Source: Galeruca laticollis (taxonomy: Eukaryota; Arthropoda; Insecta; Coleoptera; Chrysomelidae). From it: 64,000 bases of DNA. Made by a program: the position numbers and the translations under genes. Below the pieces are notes generated by a model. That model made no database searches. It was not told the origin of the DNA and saw only the letters and a list, made by a program, of their open reading frames with translations. Below are positions 1 through 10,704 of this stretch, piece after piece (the first letter of the stretch is position 1; each line of letters begins with the position of its first letter). The DNA is taken from assembly GCA_963921935.1 (NCBI GenBank), contig OY998179.1, positions 49,706,222 to 49,770,221 of the forward strand, given 5' to 3'.

Positions 1-206
1 AATGGGTGATGACAGACTCACTGGGTTGTGTTTGATGAGTGTGCATCGAAAATGTTTGAAGGAAAAGCAAGACTGCATAGTTTAATTAAAATCTCAAAGT
101 TTTGTTTTCATTTGCGTTTTCTTTTTATCCTAAAATTTTACATTTTGGACGACCATGGACCATGGTTTGCCCCCCCCCCCTGCTATAAATCTTGGCTACG
201 CCCTTG
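1..206 (-). repeat. Possible hAT-type element end (fragment)
   Basis: Read on the minus strand, this segment begins with CAAGGGCGTAGCC (194-206), which resembles the CAG-GGCGTA start common in hAT terminal inverted repeats, and is followed by a G run (170-180 on the plus strand is all C). No transposase is visible and the partner end lies outside the window. It abuts Copia coding sequence, so it probably marks an insertion junction. The assignment rests on the short terminal motif alone. Confidence 0.3.
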
Positions 207-207
207 C

Positions 208-453
208 GAGCACATTGATTTAAAATATAATTTCATTTGTGAACATTTGAATAATAACATCTTAAATTTTGAATATATAAATACAAAGTACCAACTTGCA
301 GATTTTCTAACAAAAGGTTTGTACAGGGCGCAATTTTATTCCAACTGCATTAATATTGGTTTAGAATATGATAAATGGAATGTCTCGTTTTATTATGGCA
401 AAAAAAATATAAAAATAACTTTCATTCTGTCTGTTGGATACATAAATGTTTAG
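208..453 (+). pseudogene. Copia (Ty1) Pol, RNase H C-terminal fragment
   Basis: The translation contains EHIDLKYNFICEHL, then LADFLTKGL and finally IGLE. These match the end of Copia RNase H, where a conserved HIDIKYHFI block is followed by LADILTK and a terminal LGL-type motif. About 60 residues are recognisable; integrase, reverse transcriptase and the RNase H catalytic acids are missing upstream, so it is a dead 3' remnant. The frame is open for about 50 codons before residue 61, but that part translates unrelated flanking DNA. No polypurine tract or LTR was found downstream. Confidence 0.65.
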
Positions 454-672
454 TTATAATATGTACTACAAAACTTCATTATATTATGATGGTTATATTA
501 TTATCATTATTCTTCTAAGATAGTTTTTGTGTCGTTTACTGAAATAAGAAGATCATTAAGAGAGGATGTTGAATATGGCAACATTGAGGACATTTGAAGC
601 TGACTTATATATCTATGATAATGCTTTTCTTATGAAAGTAAAAGAAAATGATGAAAAGAAATAATGTGAATA
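454..672. other. Non-coding stretch between Copia remnant and Tc1 element
   Basis: AT-rich sequence with no recognisable coding or repeat signal. It ends with the TA dinucleotide (671-672) that is the target-site copy of the adjacent Tc1/mariner element. Confidence 0.5.
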
Positions 673-708
673 ACGTATGGTCCTAAAGTTTTTGGAAATT
701 TTTTAAAT
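673..708 (+). repeat. Left TIR of Tc1/mariner element
   Basis: The first 26 bases are identical to the reverse complement of the right end; similarity continues for about 36 bases with one difference in an A/T run. Confidence 0.85.
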
Positions 709-819
709 TATTTATTTTTGTACCCAATGTCGTTTAATCAAGTTGTCATTGAAACTAAAACGTCACACGTAATCAAGTTTGATTATGACAGTTTAGTTCT
801 GCAAATCGATTGTAGCAAA

Positions 820-1456
820 ATGTCTTACAAATTAGATATTTGTCAGGGCAATCTACCAAGAGCAAAATATAAGTAAGTCAACCATTTACAACACTATAAG
901 GAATTGTGAAGAGGGTATACCATGCATTAGTTTACCCAAAAGCGGTAGACCAAGAATTTTGAGTGTAAGAAGAGAAAGAAGACTGATGGAAGCTGCTAAA
1001 GACAAAGTTAGAGTTTCTCAGAGAAAATTAGCCCGGAGATTTGGTATTTCGAAAACCACTGTATGAAGAACAATTGATCGCACAAACTTAGTGTTTAGGA
1101 AAAGAAGAAAGGCACCAAAATACACTGCAGACCAGCTAGAAAGAATTCCGCGTTGTTGCCGCGCATTAAGGCGTATCCACTTTGCCAATAAATTGATTGT
1201 AACATAACATTGACTTTGTACCTAAGTTGGACAATCCTCCTAATGTACCTCAGGCTAGGCCAATAGAGGAATTTTGGTCAATACTATCGAGGAAAGTGTA
1301 CGATAAAGGATGGGAAGCTACAAATGAAGATCAATTGCGGCGTCGCATCTTCCAAAAGATTAGAGAAATAGAACCTGTTCTTGTCCAAAGGAAGATGGGA
1401 CAAGTCCGAAGAAAATTACGACTCATTGAGGATAACGGGCCACTATCCATAATGTA
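820..1456 (+). pseudogene. Tc1-like transposase remnant (HTH domains plus C-terminus, DDE core deleted)
   Basis: From the ATG at 820 a short frame breaks near 870 and resumes as a paired-like helix-turn-helix region (STIYNTIRNCEEG, then LPKSGRPR, a typical Tc1 inter-HTH AT-hook-like GRPR motif, then ARRFGISKTTV). A TGA interrupts the frame right after KTTV. The frame goes on to RRIHFANKLIV and stops. After a gap the Tc1 C-terminal signature DNPPNVPQARPIEEFWSILS appears (1227-1457) in another frame. The sequence between, which would carry the catalytic acidic residues, is missing. Domain identity is clear; the protein cannot be active. Confidence 0.8.
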
Positions 1457-1542
1457 ATTTGTAATTATTTTTCGTTATAAGTGTTGTTAATTGTTGCCAC
1501 ATGTGCTTTTAAAATTAAAAAAATTTGGAAAAATTTATTAGC

Positions 1543-1578
1543 ATTTAAAAATTTTCCAAAAACTTTAGGACCATACGT
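1543..1578 (-). repeat. Right TIR of Tc1/mariner element
   Basis: Reverse complement of the left terminus, ending GGACCATACGT directly before the TA target copy at 1579-1580. Confidence 0.85.
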
Positions 1579-2109
1579 TATATTGTATCATCTGTGCATC
1601 ATTTTCTAATATAAACGAGAAACAAATAGAAAACAAAAATCTAACAAGTATGTACGTATTAAGTAAGTATTAATTGACTTACTTACCTTGCAAAAATAAA
1701 GTTCGAATGGCGAATATTTTTGTGCAGTTTCTGGGGCGATACTCATGCATTTTTCATGTTTTATGACTCTCGAGCATCCATGAAACATACCTATCCATTT
1801 CATTTTTTGGGTTTGAAAAGCGATGCTAGCTACTGATCGTATCTGTACCTTCTGTGACACAACGTTTAATCTTCTTTAGTGGTAACGCTATGATACAATA
1901 CTTTTAACAAGTTTGTGGAAAATACAGTAAAATTATGAAAGCAAAGCTAATGCCAAAAAATTTCACATTTGACTGTTATTATTTGTTCCTTGTTAGCAGA
2001 TTCTACAGGTTGCTGTAATCTGTATAGCGATACTAACGCCATCTCTTGACCGGCCATGGGTTATTTATTCCGTTCGGTATATTCAATTTTCTTTACTAAG
2101 TGGGTGTAT
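1579..2109. other. Unassigned AT-rich stretch
   Basis: No family signature was recognised on either strand. A minus-strand open frame (1606-1860) has no domain-like pattern and was not accepted as a gene. Confidence 0.4.
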
Positions 2110-4693
2110 ACTGTGACAAAAAATAACATAATTAGTTGTTGTACAATGTTTATTCCGTCAAATTATTAATTTTACAAAAAAAATGGATTCTTGGCACATT
2201 AAGTGTTACCTATTACAAATTAAACAATGTGCACGAAATGATTGAACTAAAGCGCCCGGAAGAACATTTGGAACAACTAATTGAGTGTAGTTTTCAGTAT
2301 CCAGTGGATTCTGATGTAGAAGAGCTAATACAATAATTTGATGAAGTATGTAGTGAAGATTTACGTAATATAGATGGACGTATGAAATCTTATTCGATCA
2401 AATTTTTGTATTAGTGTACTAGTAGGTTTGTATACAAAAGTTCATTATAATTAAATTTCATATACTTTTTTATAATGATAAGTATAGTAGTATAATATTA
2501 TTTATTTTATTAGAATTAGAAGCAGTTGTAGAGTTCCAGTCAAAACCACAATACTAGCATCAACCTTGTATATAAACCTGATTTCCTTATCTTATATTGG
2601 AAAAATTTTCTTTGAAAAAAATATACTGATACAGCAATTAGCAATATTGTTGGATGGTGTTTTTTATGAAAGTTCTGTGTCTGAACTAAACAGAATGAAT
2701 ATACTGAAATTATTGAAAGAATACTGTTTAAAAGAAAAATTAGAAGTATCTTTTCTAAGAATTATACTCTGCTTTTGTAGGTGTTACAATGATTGGAACT
2801 AAGGAAGTTCTGCAATACATTAAGGATGGTTAGTTATTGTTTTATGAAGAACATATTTTGTTAAAAAATATATTTTAGTGCCACCTGTACCTTTATACTG
2901 TATGAATTTTTTAAAAATATTGTATTACATGAAGAGGATGATAGTAACATAAAATATCAAACGCAAGGTGTGTTTATATGTTTGGGAGACGAACTCATCC
3001 AAATTCAGTAAAATAAAATTTCTGCAAAAAGTGCTATAAAATTTTTAATAAAGGATGATTTACAAGAGTTGGATCAATCCAAATTTCAATTTATTCTTGA
3101 TTCTTTTTATATTTGTTGGAAGACCCAGTTTAAACATTATGAGGTGAATATGAGTTACAATGACTGCAACAAAGGAAATTGTGCAAGAAATTAAGGATGT
3201 AAGTTATTGTTTTATGAAGAACATATTTTGTTGAAAAATATATTTTAGTGCCACCTGTACCATTATACTGTATGAATTTTTTAATACGCGAAGAGGATGA
3301 TAACAACATGAAATATCTAAAGCAAGGTTTCTCCAAATTCAACAAAATAAAATTAGTGCAAAAAGTGCTATCAAGATGAGTGATGTCTTACAAGAAGAGT
3401 TTCAATTTACTCTTGAAACTTTTTGTATTTGTTGGGGGAAGACCCAATGCTCTAATAATCATAGATGAAACAATTCATTCATAAACAGCAACAAATTTTG
3501 TAGCCAATATTGCTTATAGGCGAGACGTGGGGAGGAGCCAAAAGGGGATTACGTTGCATTTACTATAAGAGCAATTATTAGTTTATTAGATCATTGTGTG
3601 GAATCGTTTATTGCTATGTTGCCGCATTTCAGTTGTTTTAAAGTTATAGAAGAAAATGAATATTTTTTCAAACCCTAAATTCCAATACAAACCTTAAATA
3701 TATTTCTAATTTGACCTAAGAGGCTACCATTACATTTTCTTTATTAAATTTAAATGGAAAATTATTTCAAAAGTTATTATAAGCAATGTTTTAAGTTTCT
3801 CCGTACTTCACAATATTTGTAATAGGGAAAGTTTGGCAATCAATACAGAGGGGCGCACTTTGTACATAAATAAACAGTTGGATGTTGGCCACAAGTTTAT
3901 TTCTGTATGTTGCATCTATGGGTTATTAGATAATTGGGAAGACCCAGTTAAAGCATTACGAGGTAAATGTGATTGGGAGAATAAAAAAGTATACATAGAC
4001 TATTGGAAATATTTCCAAAAGTGGAAGAAAATTCCCTAACTTTCCAACAAGCTGTCAAATTAAATAAAATGTTTTTTTATTTATTTAGTTATTCCAAAAG
4101 AAAACAAGATGCATAATGAATATATCATGTAAAATTATAAGAGTGACATAACAATTCTATAGCTAAATATCTATTACAGTAAATAAATATATATTTTAGT
4201 ACAGATAAAGAGGTCACTTTTTGTTAATTACAAGTTGCATAGGAGATATTTTTTCATCTTTCTGTTGAAAGTGTTGGTGGATGGAATGTTTTTATATGTT
4301 CAGGAATTTGGTTGAACCGTTGTTGAGCTTGATAGGTAGTTCTTTGTTCCCAACATTGATTACACTTGGTAGTATATGGAAGCCCAACTAACATTTCAAG
4401 TTGTGAAAATGCAAAACTGACTACCTAGTCAACCTCCAAGTAATTTTTACTAGTTGTTACATTCTAAATATGTCGTTAACACATAACTATTACCAAAATG
4501 GGGTGAACACATTTTCTATCCTCCTCGGCAATACGCAAAATTTTATCTCTATCTTTTACAGTTTAGATCTAAACTATGTTGACATGCTCTACATAATCAC
4601 AATAATATAATATTGGTAAATAATATGAAATAAAACAACTCAATTCAGAGGTTCCTAACTTCAAAAACATAAACCAGGTATATTTTACTAATA
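2110..4693 (+). repeat. Left arm of a large inverted duplication
   Basis: This arm recurs in reverse complement at about 4900-6240. Matching anchors in order are: the start-codon region at 2183 with 6165, a block at 2640-2700 with 5640-5700, the block beginning GTGCCACCTGTACC at about 2876 with its complement near 5440, the 3960-4035 block with 5099-5175, and 4535-4690 with 4905-5060. The left arm also holds a second tandem copy of one exon region (2820-3130 and 3185-3440) and about 0.5 kb with no partner. The arms are diverged, not recent. Confidence 0.75.
2183..4039 (+). pseudogene. Unrecognised multi-exon gene copy, left arm (decayed)
   Basis: I do not recognise this protein. The copy opens with an ATG at 2183 and shares with the right-arm copy the segments YKLNNVH, MIELKR.EEHL and the acidic stretch around EELIQ. 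It breaks at a stop near 2334. Further shared exons follow: LDGVFYESSVSELN and a block beginning VPPVPLY, preceded by a short intron-like GTAAG...TTTTAG segment (about 3198-3248). One exon is tandemly duplicated. A distal ORF (3833-4039) contains DNWEDPVKALRGKCDWENKK. Short AT-rich introns and lack of TIRs suggest a duplicated host gene rather than a transposon, but an unknown transposase cannot be excluded. Confidence 0.4.
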
Positions 4694-4899
4694 ATAAGGA
4701 TACTTTTAGTTCTTAATTTATTATTCGCCTCCAAAATAAGCAGTTTTTCTGAGAAAAAAAAACGGAGATTGTTAAGCAAATTGCAGTCTAGAAATGAATT
4801 TCATATTGATACATTTTATTATAGGCTATTCGTACATTCAGTTTTGTCATAAAATTTATATATTAACAATGTTCTGGGCTCAAAAGTATGCATATTATC
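4694..4899. other. Central spacer of the inverted duplication
   Basis: About 200 bases separate the two arms. It carries no clear coding signal; a plus-strand ORF starting at 4794 runs out of the spacer into the right arm and mirrors non-coding sequence of the left arm. Confidence 0.45.
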
Positions 4900-6240
4900 A
4901 GTTAAGTATGCCTGGTTTGTTTTTGAAGTTAGGAACGTCTGAGTTGTTTTACTTCAAATTCTTTACCAATGTTATATTATTGTGGTTATGTAAAGCATGC
5001 CACCATAGTGTAGAAGTTTAGATCTAAACTGTAAAAGATAAAGAAATAAAATTTTGTTTCACATATCTTCGAGGATAGAAAATATGTTGTTAAAATTACT
5101 ACTTTCTTCCACTTTTGGAAATATTTCCAGCAGCCTAATGTATACTATTTCATTCTCCCAATCATATTTACCACACAATGTTTAAACTGGCTCTTCTCCA
5201 ACAAATATCAAAAGATTCAAGAATAAATTGAAATTTAGATTGAACAAACTTTTCTTCTTCAACATCCCTTATTAAAATTTTGATAGCATTTTTTGCAGAA
5301 ATTTTATTTTGCAGAATTTGGAGAAGTTTGTCCCCCAAACATATAAACAAACCTTGTGTTAGATATTTCATGTTATTATCATCCTCTTCGTGTAATACAA
5401 TGTCGTTTATAAAATTCATACAGTATAATGGTACAGGTGGCACTAACATATATTTTTTAACAAAATATGTTCTTCATAAAACAATAACTTACCATCCTTA
5501 ATTTCTTGCACAATTTCCTTAGTTGCAATCATTGTAACTCCTACGAAAGCAGAGTATAATTCTTAGAAAAGATACTTCTAACTTTTCTTTTAAACAGTAT
5601 TATTTAAATAATTTCAGAATATTCAGGATGTTTAGTTCAGACACAGAACTTTCATAAAAAACACCATCCAACAATATTGCTAATTGCTGTATCAGCATAT
5701 TTTTATCAAAGAAATTTTTTCCAATATTAGACAAGTCAGTTTTATATAAAAATTTGATACTAGTATTGTGGTTTTGGCTGGAACTCTACAACTGGTTCTA
5801 ATTCTAGTAAAATAAATAAATTATCTTATACTACTATACTTATCATTATAAAAGTATATGAAATTTAGTTAAAATGAATTTTTGTACTCAAACCTACTGG
5901 TACAATAATACAAAAAAGTGATCAAATAAGCTTTCAGATGTCCATCTATATTACGTAAATCTGCATTATCTACTTCATCAAATTTTTGTATTAGTTCCTC
6001 TAAATAAGAATCAGACTCCACTGGAAAATGAAAACTATACTCAACTATTTGGTCCAAATGTTCTTCCGAGCGCTTTAGTTCAATCATTTCTTTCCAAAGA
6101 ATGTTGATAACGTGCACATTGTTTAATTTGTAACAGTGAACTCTTAATGAGCCATGAAAATCCATTTTTTCTTGTAAAATTAAAAATTTAACACAATAAC
6201 CATTGTGCTACAACAACTATCATGCCATTTTTTGTTTAAA
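4900..6240 (-). repeat. Right arm of the large inverted duplication
   Basis: Reverse-complement copy of the 2110-4693 arm, shorter because it lacks the tandem exon copy and the unmatched middle of the left arm. Similarity extends upstream of the start codon (for example GTTGTTGTA followed by AATTTTTAATTTTACAAGA on the minus strand), so the 5' flank was duplicated too. Confidence 0.75.
5168..6165 (-). pseudogene. Unrecognised multi-exon gene copy, right arm
   Basis: Convergent partner of the left-arm copy and the better preserved one. Exon 1 starts at the ATG at 6165 and reads MDFHGSLRVHCYKLNNVH through the ELIQKFDEVD region for 98 codons. A later exon (5168 to about 5445) begins VPPVPLYCMNF and continues with acidic HEEDDNN and a GLFICLGDKLLQILQ helix-like stretch. 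It is preceded by a 50-odd base intron with donor GGTAAGTT (about 5490) and acceptor TTAG, placed in phase so that KD joins VPPV. The middle exon (about 5580-5700) carries one frame interruption. The alpha-helical, leucine-rich composition suggests an intracellular protein; no function is assigned. Confidence 0.4.
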
Positions 6241-6435
6241 AAACAAAATATTGTGCACACAACAGATCCAAGGAGATTGCGATTCAATATATTTGTTGTG
6301 ATTGGCCATAATATTTGGTAATTGTCATGGTTCAATACGTTCTTTTGACATAAATATGTCTATCTTATTTTTTCCCCAAAAAACTATCATCTATTTCTGT
6401 CCAACAGCTTGCAAACTAGACTGGGAAATATGTAA

Positions 6436-6474
6436 GGCCGCTTTCAGATGGGCGACTTATTGCAGTCGAAGTTG
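6436..6474 (+). repeat. Possible Harbinger-type terminal fragment
   Basis: GGCCGCTTTCAGATGGGCGA preceded by TGTAA resembles the GGCC..TTCA.A.GGGCG termini and 3-bp target copies seen in PIF/Harbinger elements. No partner end was found nearby, so this is a weak call. Confidence 0.2.
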
Positions 6475-6559
6475 GCGGCAAAAAGTCGGAGTTTATGGTT
6501 GTCCGTCGCTCAAATATTATTTTAACTATTTATTCTACAATTATGTAATATAATTTTTC

Positions 6560-7690
6560 CTCGATTTTAAATATCTTTAATAGCTTAATTAATTTCCTAA
6601 TTATTTTAATTAACACAAACTTTAGACAGAAACAGATCCATTGCTGTAATTGATTAATTTGGTGATTTATATTGATTACTTATATTTTTTTGTCCACAAA
6701 ATCAATATTTTACCTCCTAACGAGAATTATTGCAAAATTTACTCTGAAAATTTTCGTAAGAATAATTCTTGTTGTTTTACACGCTGTAGAATTATAGCCA
6801 AAATTTTCACAATAAAAATATAGAACGGAGTTCTATATTTTAATGGCGATAATTTAGAAAGTGAGCGAGAATCGACGCAGAAGCCATAAATAAAATCATA
6901 ATAATAATGGTGTTATGTGTCGTTATAAGCCTCAGGATCTTCAACCACTAATTCTCTTCGGATTTGTAATGAACTAAATTAATGGAGTGAAGTGTTGAGT
7001 TTGTCGTTCATTATTGCACCTAAGTAGATGTGTTGTTTGTTTTTCTTCGATAAGGTTGTGGAAAGAAGGACCAGTCGTACTTTTGAGTAACGTTTAATAA
7101 AATACTTAAATACGACAATTTTAAACACGTGAATCACTTTCCTACAAAATAGTAACAATATAGAGCAACAAGAATGTCCACAGCGAGTTGATAGTTGGTT
7201 ACAGTTTTCTTAAAGATACTAAATGCTCGTGTGATAGATATGTATACTTTTCCGCTAATTCTCGAACGAAGTCACACAAATTTGTACGTTTTTATATTGC
7301 GTCGTAACGCGAGAGATATTTTAACACTTCAGGTTGATCTAGATATAGTTTACGCACACTGTATGTATCGAACGCGAGGAATTGTCACACTTTTTTATCT
7401 CGACCGATCCAGAGTGGATTTAGTTCTGTACTGCCTGATGTTGAGAAATTGACTGTTTGTAAATTAGCTAATTTCCGTAGATATTCGCAAGTTTTTTTGG
7501 GGGTAGAACTTTCTCTTTCAGACTATAACTCTGTCAGTTGAATGGTGATATTTTTTGACGTAAAGTACATTACCTACTTTACCGTGAAGCGATAAATAGT
7601 ATCCTGTTAGTTAATTTATGTCAATCCACAAAACATTCATTTCGAATACTTGATTTCCTATTCATTTGTGAAAGGGTTTGAAATATTGTT
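6560..7690. other. Long stretch without identified genes
   Basis: AT-rich DNA. A plus-strand ORF at 7195-7452 has no recognisable domain and no start context worth noting. Nothing else could be supported. Confidence 0.4.
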
Positions 7691-7697
7691 CACAGTG

Positions 7698-7886
7698 CTA
7701 ATTGAAGGATCGTAGATCACCCAAAGTTATTTGTAGTAACATTTTAATAGTTTTGGAAAGTTCCATAATCTGTTTTATAAAAATATCATAAGGTTCATTT
7801 GACCATGTAAAATTCAATTCTTTGGTCTTTTGTTGAGCAGGCACTTTAAAGCTAAACTTCATTTTAATAATGGGCGTTGACGACAA
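7698..7886 (-). CDS. Small hypothetical protein, weakly GON7-like
   Basis: A 62-residue ORF: a short N-terminus, then MKFSFKVPAQQKTKELNF, then a pattern resembling the core of KEOPS subunit GON7 (a beta-like strand, an N/D-E-P-Y turn, then F..QI..L...I..LL). GON7 is a small subunit of the KEOPS complex that makes the t6A tRNA modification, and it diverges fast, so pattern resemblance alone is weak. The second Met (codon 9) fits the conserved part better as a start. It ends 98 bases from the (TA)n tract and lacks the acidic tail of known GON7. It could equally be a chance ORF. Function is not assigned. Confidence 0.25.
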   Translation of the reverse strand: MSSTPIIKMKFSFKVPAQQKTKELNFTWSNEPYDIFIKQIMELSKTIKMLLQITLGDLRSFN

Positions 7887-7979
7887 TTAAACAATAATAA
7901 GGGTTTAACGTTACAATAGACATTCAAACTTGTCCGAGAATTCACAGTTATGTGAAATTTCTTACGATTGATTTGTCAT

Positions 7980-7983
<4 letters not shown>

Positions 7984-8062
<79 letters not shown>
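7984..8062. repeat. (TA)n microsatellite
   Basis: About 79 bases of uninterrupted alternating A/T. Its last TA (8061-8062) doubles as the target-site copy of the pogo element that begins at 8063. Confidence 0.95.
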
Positions 8063-8065
<3 letters not shown>

Positions 8066-8087
8066 GAGACTGTTGAAAAGTGGGACA
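8063..8087 (+). repeat. Left TIR of pogo/Tigger element
   Basis: GGGGAGACTGTTG followed by 12 further bases; it matches the reverse complement of 11069-11093 at about 21 of 25 positions. Confidence 0.8.
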
Positions 8088-8227
8088 AATTTTTTCAAAG
8101 GATCATAAATTCTTTATATTAATTTTGAATCAGATTCTCAGCTAATCATTATATTGAAAATGTAAAAGTATTATTAAAAAATATTTAAAACAATGGAAAA
8201 AGTGAAAAGCCAAATTATAATTGGCTT

Positions 8228-8305
8228 GTCCCACTATACACCCAAGTCCCAGTATACAACCTACCCCTGTTTCATAGTGGGACTACTACCATTGCATACT
8301 GGGAC
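8228..8305. repeat. Left subterminal repeat cluster of the pogo element
   Basis: Four copies of a GTCCCA(C/G)TAT motif in both orientations: forward at 8228 and 8246, inverted at 8273 and 8296. The right subterminal region has matching copies at about 10629, 10678, 10690, 11053 and 11070. Arrays of this kind commonly serve as transposase binding sites; that role is inferred here. Confidence 0.6.
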
Positions 8306-8478
8306 AACCTAATAATAATGGGATTAAGTTGAAATAAAAAGAATATAAGCCAGAGAAAAGATACAAACTTGTATTTTATTCAAAAACATTGCTAATATTG
8401 CTAAAAATTTGCAACTAAAATATAAAAAAAAATTATAAAAGAAAAAGAGTAAGAAACGAATTTGAACAAATATGAACA

Positions 8479-9440
8479 TCATTCTATATTATAAGGAGAA
8501 AAGTCATAATTAAAACACCAGAGCTTGGAAGCTCGTTCGGTTCCTCCAGAAATAAAAGGAACAGGAAGTTTAATAACGATTTCAACTCTGGTAATGAAAT
8601 CTTCGACCTTTTTTTCTGGGAAGAAAACTTTATCATTATCAGTCTTTTTTAGATAATTGATGACATACCCTGCCGTATCAATTTTATCAACTTGTCCAAC
8701 ATAATATTTAATTCTCTTCTTCAATGGGTATTTCACAATAACAAAATCATGCATTTTTATATCATAATCTGCTTTCGTTGCAAATTCGTCTGATATATCA
8801 GAACTGTCATCACACAAATCTTCAATTGACACGTCAGTGTCACTGGAGTCTGCAAATAAATTTTTTGTGACAGCCTTTATCTTTATCTTCTGTGTTTTTT
8901 TGATTCCTTTGACTATTTTCTCTGTTTCCTTTTGCTTTTTTTCTTCAATCACTGGAGTCTCGGTTAAGATCATTGATGTAACTTTCTTTCTTTTCTGATT
9001 CAATTTTCTGGGTTCTGCTTTTAAATGTGGTCTTATTGATTCCGGAGTAACAATATCACATTTAGGAGTTGGATGGAAAGATAAATTATTTTTCGTATTC
9101 TCTCTGGAATAGCCTGGTTGAGCAATGTCTTTATCTAAAGGCAAACCATCTGTATCAAAATTATCAGGATCATTCAAAGAATGTTTAGCATCGGGCTCTG
9201 TACGGTTTGTAACAAACGAGCTCAAATAGTCTGATTCCTGAAATATTTGGGAATTTGAAAGACAGATCCCTGTGTGTTGGAATCCTTTAATTATGATGCT
9301 TGGTGTGAAAGCGGTTGCAAAAGATTTTCCAACTATTTCCGCTATATTGTACAAAATAACTGGAACACCTGGATGATTGAGCAACCATTCGTCCATGGCT
9401 TTATTGTAGTATCCGTTAAACGGGCCGAAACAGGTGGTGG
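8479..9440 (-). pseudogene. pogo/Tigger transposase, C-terminal part with basic/acidic tail
   Basis: This frame resumes after the break in the catalytic domain with CFGPFNGYYNKAMDEWL, the segment that normally follows the third catalytic residue in CENP-B/jerky/pogo transposases. It is followed by a long hydrophilic region (Lys/Glu-rich KKQKETEK, then acidic SSDTDVSIEDLCDDSSD) and a compact C-terminal block (HDFVIVKYP, YYVGQVDKID, KLPVPF) that looks like a small beta-barrel reader module. That tail is common in insect jerky-type proteins. The frame is open for 331 codons, but the join to the upstream catalytic part is out of frame. Confidence 0.7.
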
Positions 9441-10391
9441 TAATGTAACCAATAAAATACCGTTTATCTTGCAATATTGTAGTACTCTAACATCCATATG
9501 GCTCTCATGGTTATCTAGTATTATTAATATCTTGTTATCTGCATTGCAATGTACTGCATCTACAACGTGCTTAAAAAATTCCAAAAAGTTTGTTCCAGTC
9601 ATCCAGCCACTGGAGTTTGCTGCACCTTTTGACCCAGGTGGTGCACTATTAAGCATGTGCAGTTTGAAGTTTTTCCTCTGAAAAATGAAAAATGGTGGTA
9701 CATAACTACCATTAGCACGGATAGTGGCACACATTGTGACTAATACTCCTCTCTCGGCGCTGGTCACCTTACCTACCTGCTTTTGACCACAGGGACCCAT
9801 GATTTTTGGGGGCCTGTGTACTGTTGTAACTGCAGTTTCATCGCAGTTGTATATATGATTAGGATTAAAACCATATTTTTGAATCACGTGAAGTGAATTG
9901 GCAAAAAATAAACCAACATTATGATTATTGAAACTTGTTGCACGGCTTAAACTTGTGGCTTCGGGTGCTCGTAAACTTATGTTCACCCTTGCTCTGAAAA
10001 GGTTCATCCATTCCTCTCCAGCACTCTTATCTCGTCTCCAAGAGTCTGGAATTGATTTTTCATTGGATATAGCAAATCTGTAGGCGAATAACCGGGTTTC
10101 TTTAACTGATAATCCGTAACACATATTTGCAGCAGTAATCAAGTATTCACTAAGCAACTGTTATTCATCATCCGAAAAGATTTGGGAATATCCATGATGC
10201 CTCTCGAAATTAAAAATTGCTTTTTGTTCTTCATAAACACTCTTACATTTTGTGACATATCTGTGTGAAGCGGATTTGGTAACCTCATATTGATCAGCAG
10301 CATCTCTGATTTTAATGTTTTGATTAATTACGGCTAACACAGCTTGCTTCATCTTGGCTGCATTTTGTAAATGGGCTTGCTTACCGTCCAT
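9435..10391 (-). pseudogene. pogo/Tigger transposase, DNA-binding and catalytic part
   Basis: The start at 10391 gives an N-terminal HTH of the Pipsqueak/CENP-B type (KQAVLAVINQNIKIRDAADQ). An in-frame TAA at 10161-10163 separates it from the rest. The DDE domain follows: first acid in IYNCDETAV (codon near 9842), second in IILDNHESHMDV (near 9515). The strand TLPPP is reached near 9440, then the frame is lost. The HT..LQPLD segment that should carry the third acid is absent, so a deletion of roughly 25-35 bases has removed it. Transposition catalysis requires that residue. Confidence 0.8.
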
Positions 10392-10628
10392 ATGTGATTT
10401 GTAAGTTTTTCTAACCCTTTTTTGTTATTCATTATCTGCAACAAAAAAGAAACATCTTATATGCAAGATCAAAGTAACCTTGATTTCACCATATTACTTA
10501 TATGTAAATAATACACTACCTAAGGTATTTTATAAAAATGAAATACAGCATTATACCTAGTCAAACCATAAAACTTTATTTAAATAATATAATACAATTG
10601 CCTGGCTAAATAACTACTGTCCATTGCA

Positions 10629-10704
10629 GTCCCACTTTGCACAATTCAATTGTTTGGCAATTATAAACAGTGGGGTTTATAGTGGGACAGTCCCAGTATG
10701 TACC
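10629..10704. repeat. Right inner subterminal repeats of the pogo element
   Basis: GTCCCACTTTGC at about 10629, inverted TATAGTGGGAC ending at 10687 and GTCCCAGTATGTACC from 10690. Same motif family as the left cluster; two more copies lie at 11053 and 11070 next to the right TIR. Confidence 0.55.

Larger units (their letters stand above)
673..1578 (+). mobile_element. Tc1/mariner-type transposon, internally deleted
   Basis: A 906-bp element bounded by near-identical inverted ends beginning ACGTATGGTCCTAAAG and flanked on both sides by TA (671-672 and 1579-1580), the canonical Tc1/mariner target duplication. It encloses a transposase remnant on the plus strand. At about 0.9 kb it is shorter than a full Tc1 element (1.3-1.7 kb), and the missing part is the catalytic core, so it can only have moved with transposase supplied in trans. 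Confidence 0.85.

Noticed and set aside
7195..7452. 85-codon plus-strand ORF
   Set aside because: No domain, no homology pattern and no supporting context; expected by chance in a sequence of this length.
9274..9681. 135-codon plus-strand ORF
   Set aside because: It is the antisense shadow of the pogo transposase catalytic domain.
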